A DNA stretch of 64,000 nt from assembly GCA_030762935.1 (NCBI GenBank), contig CM060893.1:13436001-13500000 (forward strand), read 5' to 3'. The position numbers were made by a program, and so were the translations under genes. The notes below the pieces were generated by a model. It did not search any database, was not told the origin of the DNA, and saw only the letters and a list, made by a program, of their open reading frames with translations. This DNA is from Hymenopus coronatus (lineage: Eukaryota > Arthropoda > Insecta > Mantodea > Hymenopodidae). Shown here in pieces: positions 57,197 to 64,000 of the stretch (positions within the stretch are counted from its first letter, which is position 1; the number at the start of each line of letters is the position of its first letter).

Positions 57197-57455
57197 AAGG
57201 TAAATGTCATGTTATTTATGGACGCTCTTTAACTACTGTGGTTGTTCTCAGCGTCCCATTCTAAATTGGGCATGAAAGATCGCTTAATTTTGCTCAGAGG
57301 CCTCTCAATCAGGTTTGAAGTTCTTTTACATGCCGTAGGAAGGCATACTAAGGCTTTTTACACCCAAAAAAATCCATCGTCCTCTACCGGGTTTGAACCC
57401 GCAACCTTGGGTATATGAAGTTAGCATGATAACTATTACACCACGGAGGGCGATG
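57197..57455 (-). mobile_element. SINE-1, minus orientation, 10-base target duplication
   Basis: AAGGAGGGTA is present at 57187-57196 and 57456-57465. The head, inverted, is TAACTATTACACCACGGAGG. A deletion removes part of the body around 57335. Confidence 0.92.
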
Positions 57456-57770
57456 AAGGAGGGTAGGTACATGTATAGCACACCTCTGGGCTGCCCTCAG
57501 CCTGCCATCATTCATCATTATATGACGGAAACATATGAGAACAAATTGCCTCAGATAGCGTGCAGATGTGCCCATTAACAGCCTGGGGATCATTAGCACC
57601 TTAATATTTTATATGTCTTATTCCTATGTTTTACCTTAGAGATAAGAGGTACTGCAGAGTTTGGCAGGTCTGCCTATCTACTATTCTACCAGCGTTTAAG
57701 GATGCTGTATTAAACTGCTCTTAACTTTAGGTTTTATAATTAATTTAATGACTAATGTCAACATACTAAT

Positions 57771-58665
57771 CTTTACTTTCTCTAGCCCCATATGTACAAT
57801 GTAAATAGTGGATAGAGAAGGTATTGTATTCCAACCAAAAATTGAATGTCAAGATTTCACCGAAAATATATGTTTTGGAGTCACCCGAGTCCGAAAAAGG
57901 TCTGTGTGTGTGTGCAGCATAGCTCAAAAATGAAAAGACTGTTAAATACTAAACTTGTCTTCCAAGGATGCAAAACAAAGATTTTCAAGAAAACCGCCCC
58001 AACACAAACTACCCTTTACATGGAAAAAATTTCAAAATTTTTGATTTTCTCAAAAATGGCTCTAAAGGTTTTGATCAAAATTCTGTATATTATAGATATT
58101 TACATCCAAATAAAATTCATATCTTGAATTTTATGAGAATAGCCTCTGGAGACCTCTTTATTCTGGATGAATTTTGCGTAACTGCTAAACCTTAAGAGAT
58201 AGACAAAAACTTACTGCACAAAAAATGTAGATCTCGTCATAAGACACAATCTGTGTCCTTTACATTTTTGCTGTGGAGGTAACTGTTTCCGAGATATTCC
58301 CTGTTATTGGTTTTAATTGTAGATTATTTTTTTATTGCCTGCAGTGCCATAGCTGTAAAAGTGGGCATTAAACACTATTAAAAGAAAACCTCTCAGACAG
58401 GAAGTGTCCGCCTTTCTTTAGTTCTATTCCTGGCCAAGCAAAGAAGCAATTTGCTATGACAATTGCATAACGACAGCTTTTAAAACATTTGGCTATCGCT
58501 TTATCCTAGTGCATTCCTTTAGCTTCCTTCTACTTATAAGTAACTAAGTAATAAGAACATTCTGCTACGGCTTATCTCGATTAGCATGGTGTAGAAAGAA
58601 GAATAATGTTTTGTAAGAAGTTTGTAGAACAGCTAGAGAAGATCATGTGAGTTTAACACATCAGA
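57771..58665 (-). repeat. R900 repeat, full length, minus orientation
   Basis: The left end TTTACTTTCTCTAGCCCCAT lies beside a partly decayed palindrome (ACAATGTAAATAGTGGATAG). The right end is TTTAACACATCAGA, the inverted head. Confidence 0.88.
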
Positions 58666-58683
58666 TTTTTTCTTTAAACTATT

Positions 58684-59990
58684 ATGAGTCAATAAAGTAA
58701 AGTAAAGTTTTATTCATCCGTTAAAGCGGTTTGGTACAATGTACAATCATTATTGGACACTTCAAGCTATAAACATAAATAATCATAAGTTTTTGCAATA
58801 TATACATAATGTTTTTACAATATATACAATAGTCTTTACATGCTATATACTAATAATTCATGACATACATTCATGTTCAAGGTAATCATTGATAGAGTAA
58901 AAGCAGTGGTTAATTAGATGTGCCTTGAGACTGGATTTTAGCTGGTTTACATTTTTAATTGCCTTGTTATGACTTGGTAAATTATTGTAAAGTTTAATGC
59001 CAGAGTATAAAATACTTTTTTGGTAGAGTGAGGTGTTGCAGCTGGTCATATGTATTTGTGTATTATCCCTGGTGTTGTGTTTATGCACCATATTATTAGT
59101 TACAAAAACTGAATCGGAAGCATTAATGTTCTTGAGTATAAATGTAATAACTGTATATATGTAAATGCAGGGAAGTGGGAGGATTCCGAGTTTTTTAAAA
59201 AGAGGTTTACATGACGACTTTGGGCTAACTCCTTCAATAGCTCTGATAATTTTCTTCTGTGCAATAAAAGTTGATTTGCATGCTGGAGACTCACCCCAAA
59301 AGACTACTCCATAACTTAAGAGTGAGTGCACATGTGCAAAGTATGCTGCTCTAACAGTTTCTTTACTTGTGCATGTTGACAATATTCTTAGCATATAACA
59401 TAGAGAGCTGAGTTTATTATTGATGAGGCTAATGTGTGCATCCCATTTCAAATTACTTTGTACACAGACCCCAAGGAATTTTATGGATTCTACTTTTTTG
59501 AGTGACTGATTAGAGAGTTGTATTTGAGGGGCAATATAATTTTTGTTGTTATTTGTGTGTATATCCATTGCTACAGTTTTATTTGCATTTATAATAAGGT
59601 TATTCAATGTAAAATAGTTTGTGATTTTCTCTGAGACTTGATGAATAGAGGTTAAAAAGGTTTCTTTTTGAGTTGCCGTAATCAGAATATTTGTATCATC
59701 AGCATATAAAATGGTTTTAGTAGATGGATCATTTATGTGGAAATCATTTACAAAGAGAAGAAATATGATGGGACCTAGTATAGAGCCTTGTGGCACACCA
59801 TAGCTTACTTGGAGTGGACTGGAATGATAGTAATTGATCTGGTTCTTTGCTTTACCTTTTATTTCCACTATTTGCATACGACCACAGAGATATGATTCCA
59901 ACCATTTATTGGCTAATCCTCTTATGCCTAGGGCCTCTAGTTTAGTTAATAATAGCTGATGATCTATGGTGTCGAAGATGCGTCAATGAC
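58684..59990 (-). mobile_element. 5'-truncated non-LTR retrotransposon (reverse transcriptase)
   Basis: The minus-strand frame carries FDTIDHQLLLTKLEALGIRG, then GVPQGSILGPIIFLLFVNDF (palm block), ILYADDTNILI with intact YADD catalytic residues, and the thumb region INANKTVAMDI to IKFLGVCVQSNLKWDAHI. The C-terminal part includes LLSYGVVFWG, AQKKIIRAIEGV and LYNNLPSHNK. The open frame continues from about 59990 to the stop at 58858. A 3' UTR of about 170 bases ends in a TTTAC-type tail at 58684-58705. It is of the Jockey/CR1 type. The endonuclease and ORF1 are missing, so the copy cannot be autonomous. Confidence 0.88.
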
Positions 59991-60667
59991 TTAAGTAAAT
60001 GATGAGCAATATGGTTATAAAGTACAACAGAAGAGAAACCCTGTGCAAAAAATTTGAGCAACAACTGCATCACTAATAACAAAATTAAATTATTGATAAA
60101 GAGTTAACCACCTTAGACTATTACAGGTAGTCCTTGAGTGACTTGATTTCTGTAAAGCCAACATAACAATTGTGGGATGGTAGGGAAAAATGGCAATGCT
60201 TTGTATGGTGAAATGATTCGTTTTGCGTTTTAAATACATACACAGTGAAAATATTATGTATTATGTGTAGCTGTGAATGTAAGGAAGCTTCAAATATAAG
60301 TAGGTATTTAGTATCACTACATGTGTAAGCTAGGGGAAAGTACAATAAAGTGTAATTTACTCAGCATGTGGAATAGAAACAATTCTTATTGCTTCAATAA
60401 AAATCATTACTTCTTACTATTCATTTCTAGTTTTCTAAGTGAGGAAAACTTGCGCTTAAGAAGAGAACCACTTCCACCGTCATGTAGGTGAGATTACAAA
60501 ACGGTTTGAGGAAACAACATGCTCATGCAATAGGCTGGCACCTTGAAAAGCAACGTTTAAAACATGTAGGGGGCAAGTAAGAAACCTGAAATATCTTCAA
60601 TGAAATCACAGTGTACATTTGAGCAAATACTCGCATTTAATATGGTTCAGCTGTTATTTAGTGCATT
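59991..60667. other. Intergenic sequence, nothing recognised
   Basis: AT-rich and without supported features. Confidence 0.3.
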
Positions 60668-60860
60668 AGAGCTCATGTGGTGTAGTAGTTACCATGCTAG
60701 CTTCACATACCCAAGGTCGCGGGTTCAAACCCAGCAGAAGACAACCTGAAGCCTGATAAAGAGGCTTCTGAGCAAAACTAAGCGGTCTTTCACACTCAAA
60801 ATAGAATGGGACACTGAGGACCACAGTAGTTAAAGAACATCCTAAATGAAAATCCATTTC
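60668..60860 (+). mobile_element. SINE-1 with internal deletion
   Basis: The head CTCATGTGGTGTAGTAGTTA and B-box area CGCGGGTTCAAACCCAGCAG are followed at once by CCTGAAGCCTGATAAAGAGG. About 110 bases of body are missing. No target duplication was found. Confidence 0.85.
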
Positions 60861-60959
60861 CTATGTTCCAGCATGTGCACAGTATTGCCTCATATGCTGT
60901 TGAATAGGGAGTAATTTTTCATAATGGAAAGCAAATACTTATTGAGCTAAATGGTTTAA

Positions 60960-61403
60960 GCTAAGAACATTTTTTGTACGGTAAGTTTTTGTCTATCTCT
61001 TATAGTTTATCGGTTAAGCAAAAGTCATCCAGAATGAAGAGGATTTCAGCAGCTATTACCAAGAAATTCAGCATAAACATTTATTTGCAATGTTTAATAT
61101 ATGGTATTTTAATCAAAATCATTAGAGCCACTTTTTATAGAATTGAAAATTTCGAAAAATGAGCCATTCAAAGGGTGTTTGGGGTGGGAGAAATTTCCTG
61201 AAAATCTTTGTGTTGTATCCGTGGAAGATACCAAATTTAAGTACCAAGTACTGTTATAGAGCTGTCCACACACACATACATAGAATTTTTTTAGAAAAGC
61301 TTTTCTTATTCAGGGCTCCTAAAACATTTATTTCCAATGAAATCTCGGTCTCAAATTTGTGAGTGCAATGCAATACCCTCTCTACCTACTATGTACCTTG
61401 TAC
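60960..61403 (+). repeat. R900 repeat, 5'-truncated copy
   Basis: It runs from ACATTTTTTGTACGGTAAGT to TCTCTACCTACTATGTACCT. The palindrome is incomplete. It ends 75 bases before the coding exon at 61478. Confidence 0.82.
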
Positions 61404-61477
61404 CAATATGCATTCATAGTTTTAACATTTTTATTTGTAAGCGAACATGTCTTCTTTTACTAAACTATGGATTCTAG

Positions 61478-61582
61478 ATGGCAGACCCCGAGGATAGGAG
61501 CAGAGCTCTATTAGCCCTGTTCACAGAACTGATGAGGATATTGGAGGCTATGCAGCAACCTGATACACATGGGTCCACACAA
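61478..61582 (+). CDS. Right-hand gene, exon a (unidentified protein, partial)
   Basis: Acceptor-like GATTCTAG is followed directly by ATG; the donor is CAA|GTAAGT. 105 bases, phase 0 out. It encodes MADPEDRSRALLALFTELMR then ILEAMQQPDTHGSTQ, a short helical segment with no recognised domain. The ATG may be the start codon, because an in-frame TAG lies immediately upstream, or simply the first codon of an internal exon. The GC-richer composition and the phase match to the next exon support it. Confidence 0.7.
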
Positions 61583-61800
61583 GTAAGTTACCCTCTCCTT
61601 AAAAACTGTATTTCTCAGACTATAAGACCATAAGATGCAGTCATGATTTTGTTAAGAAAATATTTAAATAAAACTAATAAAGGTTTTATTCTTTACTATG
61701 TAGGTATCACATACATTTCACCCTATTTTGAAGCACAACAAAAAGTATCCTTTAGACTTCATTTTCACTTTCACTCATATCTAAATTTTTGCTTTCTGTG

Positions 61801-62094
61801 TCGCCCTCCGTGGTGTAATGGTTACCATGCTGACTTTATATACCCAAGGTCGCGGGTTCAAACCCGGTGGAGGACGATGGAGTTTTTCGGATGTAAAAAT
61901 CCTTAGCATGGCTTCCTTCAGAAGGGAAGTAAAGCCGTTAGTCCCATGTCGTAGATTTATGGCACGTAAAAGAACCTCAAGCCTGATAGAGAGGCCTCGG
62001 AGCAAAATTAAGCGGTCTTTCACACCCAATTTAGAATGGGATGCTGAGAACTAGAGTAGTTAAAGAGCGTCCATAAATAACACGCCATTTCTAT
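61801..62094 (+). mobile_element. SINE-1, best-preserved copy, 15-base target duplication
   Basis: TTTTTGCTTTCTGTG is present at 61786-61800 and 62095-62109. The head is CGCCCTCCGTGGTGTAATGG and the B-box region GGTCGCGGGTTCAAACCCGG; paired acceptor-side bases CCTCC/GGAGG are still visible. The body ends AACACGCCATTTCTA. It lies in the intron of the right-hand gene. Confidence 0.95.
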
Positions 62095-62665
62095 TTTTTG
62101 CTTTCTGTGGATCATTTTCTCAGTTGGTGGGACCCAAAATATCTTTCTGCTGCCCTATTACTGTGCTCTTTTCCATATTACATAACTTCTAATTTGAATG
62201 TAACATTAAATGTTTAGGCGGCATCGAGAGCTAGAAAAATTCACAACTGAATGTTGCTTTTCACAATGGTACACTTGCTACTGGCAACTGAATATAAAAG
62301 AAAGGGGCTGTGATAGAAAATTTTCCTTGCTATTGTATTCTTTAACCCGTTAAAGGGCAAAACTTCTCTTAAGTATGCCTGTCATTAAGGTTTGTATTCT
62401 TCTAATGATGCTTTATGCTATATTGAACCTTGAACCCCAATTAGGTAGCAAGTATACAGTCCACAAAGCTCACATTCCCTTCCTAATGATCCATGTATTG
62501 TTGAAACTACCATAAATTTATCTGGTTTTCACATGTGAACTTTGGACCATTAAATTTTAGACAGTATTTTCTAACGATAAAAGTGCATCTTATGGTCCAA
62601 AAAATACAGTATATCTCTTAGATAACACTCTCAACTTGGATGTATGATGATGCTCAAATTTTCAG

Positions 62666-62772
62666 GGAGTCCTGCAGTTGGTCCTAACAACGGAACAGAT
62701 GCATGATGACATTGTCATGACGATGATGTTAGTTGATCAAAATGCCTCATCATCAGAAATACAAAGTATTAT
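62666..62772 (+). CDS. Right-hand gene, exon b (unidentified protein, partial)
   Basis: Acceptor AATTTTCAG and donor AT|GTGAGT; 107 bases, phase 0 in and 2 out. It continues as GVLQLVLTTEQMHDDIVMTM then MLVDQNASSSEIQSIM. The remainder of the gene lies beyond the window. No family is recognised from these 71 residues. Confidence 0.7.
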
Positions 62773-62852
62773 GTGAGTATACAATGTCAGCTTATCTGCG
62801 TGCAATTTATTTCTAAAGATGCATCTGTTTTTGTTTATTTTTTCTTTTTTTA

Positions 62853-63018
62853 GTAACTTGACATCCTTTAACCTGGTTGGTTCATATCGGACGATGACTG
62901 AAATTGTTGTAATGAGAAAACCCTGAAAAAAACTTATTTGGGTAACTCACCCTAAGCGAGATTCAATCTGGCAACCTGCTGAATGTGAGGCAGACACGCT
63001 ACCACCAGGCAGTCTGAG
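62853..63018 (-). mobile_element. tRNA-derived SINE, third family, copy 2
   Basis: On the minus strand: TGGTGGTAGCGTGTCTGCCT as A-box region and GATTGAATCTCGCTTAGGGT as B-box region. The tail GGTTAAAGGATGTCAAGTTA matches copy 1. Confidence 0.6.
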
Positions 63019-63154
63019 TTTTTATTGAGAGTGCTGTGAAGTAGAAAATACATATGTGCTCCATGGGAAACTGAATACTTGTTTTTCAACACATAATGCA
63101 ATTAAAAATGATTTTCTCTACCCACTCTTCTGTAAACTGTTGTTTTAAAAGCTT

Positions 63155-64000
63155 ATTACGTTCTCTTGCCCCGTATGTACAATGTACATAGGGATAGAGA
63201 AGTATTGCATTCCACCCAAAAATTTGATGTCGAGATTTCACCGGAAATACATGTTTTAGGAGCCACTGAATCCAAAAAAAGCATTTCCAGAAAAAGGTCT
63301 GTGTGTGTGTGTGTGTCCGTGTGTCTGTGAACACAATAGCTCAAAAAAGAAAAGTAGCTAAAATACCAAACTTGGTATTTAAGTTCAGTATCTTCCAGGG
63401 ATGCGACATGAAGATTTTGAGAAAAATCCCCCCACCCCAAACTACCCTTTACATGGAACTTTTTTCGAAAATTTTGTTTTTCTTCAAAATGGCTCTAACG
63501 ATTATGATTAAAATATTGTATATTAAAGTTATTTACCAGACAAATAAAACGTATATCTTGAATTTTCTGGGAATAGCTTCTAAAGACCTGTTTATTCTGG
63601 ATGAATTTTGCTTAATTTGGCATAACTAATAAACTGTAAGAGTTAGACAAAAACTTACTATACAAAAATGTAGGCCTTGTTAAAATACACAATTTACGTC
63701 ATATACATTTTTTTCGTGGAGCTTACCGTTTTCGAGGTATTTATTGTTATTAGTTTCAGTTGTGAAGTACTTATACTTTTTTCAGACGGGAGTGTCCGTT
63801 TTTCTTTTGTTCTATTCCTGGCCAAGAAAAGAAGCGATTTGTAATGAACATCGCATAACGACAATTTTTAAAACATTTGACTATCGATTTAGCCTAGTGT
63901 ATTCCATTATTTTCTTCCTACTTATAAGGAACGTAATAAGAACATTGTGCTGAATACCTTGATTAACAAGGTGCAGAAAGAAGAATAATCTTATGTAAGA
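63155..64000 (-). repeat. R900 repeat, minus orientation, cut by window end
   Basis: The palindrome end GTATGTACAATGTACATAGG is at the left and a GT tract at 63299-63318. The copy reaches the head-proximal GCAGAAAGAAGAATAATCTT at the window end. Confidence 0.88.

Noticed and set aside
58858..59901. 347-codon reverse transcriptase as a host gene
   Set aside because: It lacks a start context, continues upstream in frame without ATG, and sits in a 5'-truncated LINE with a typical tail. It is retrotransposon debris.
61801..61880. tRNA-like sequences with A and B boxes at this and about ten other sites
   Set aside because: They are heads of SINE-1 and related SINEs. The anticodon arm is not tRNA-like and each is followed by the same SINE body, so none is a tRNA gene.

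Overview
This is a eukaryotic window: coding sequence is split by GT-AG introns, there are no operons or ribosome-binding sites, the background is AT-rich, and most of the DNA is transposon debris. Mariner, hAT, Mutator-like, Jockey/CR1-type LINE and several tRNA-derived SINE families together point to an arthropod, most likely an insect with a large repeat-rich genome (inference; no species can be named).

Layout. 1-8944: intergenic or far-5' sequence with SINEs, a Mutator-like remnant (5565-6411, -) and a DNA transposon with 36-bp terminal inverted repeats (6971-8218). 8945-44250: one large plus-strand gene. I can follow eleven phase-compatible exons encoding at least 2389 residues, ending at a stop codon with an AATAAA signal 33 bp downstream. 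The protein reads, in order: a fibronectin-III-like domain, a coiled coil, a very long Glu/Ala-rich region made of nested repeats (including ten CxCx4CxH cysteine-histidine motifs and six copies of a VILSEG/VYEQQVGTEEKP module), a second short helical segment, another Glu/Ala repeat exon, and a compact conserved-looking C terminus. I do not recognise a named family. Its introns hold a foldback Tc1/mariner-like element, two hAT remnants, a Mutator-like remnant, SINEs and many copies of a ~0.9-kb repeat. 44300-61477: intergenic transposon graveyard (LINE fragments, three mariner remnants, minus-strand SINEs). 61478-64000: two plus-strand coding exons of a second, unidentified gene that runs off the window; a possible first exon lies at 54958-55016.

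The dominant repeat, called R900 here, is present about 20 times and fills roughly a fifth of the window. Full copies are ~0.88 kb, start TCTGATGTG, carry an internal CA microsatellite and end in a ~36-bp palindrome followed by AGTAAAAA. It has no coding capacity. Six insertions of a tRNA-derived SINE (SINE-1) have readable target-site duplications, giving relative ages: one sits inside an R900 copy and one inside a dead hAT transposase.

I found no CRISPR array, bacterial-type defence system or other multi-gene system. The items most worth following are the modular repeat protein with its Cys-His array, the R900 family with its palindromic end, and an unrecognised 0.7-kb element present twice with a short acidic ORF.
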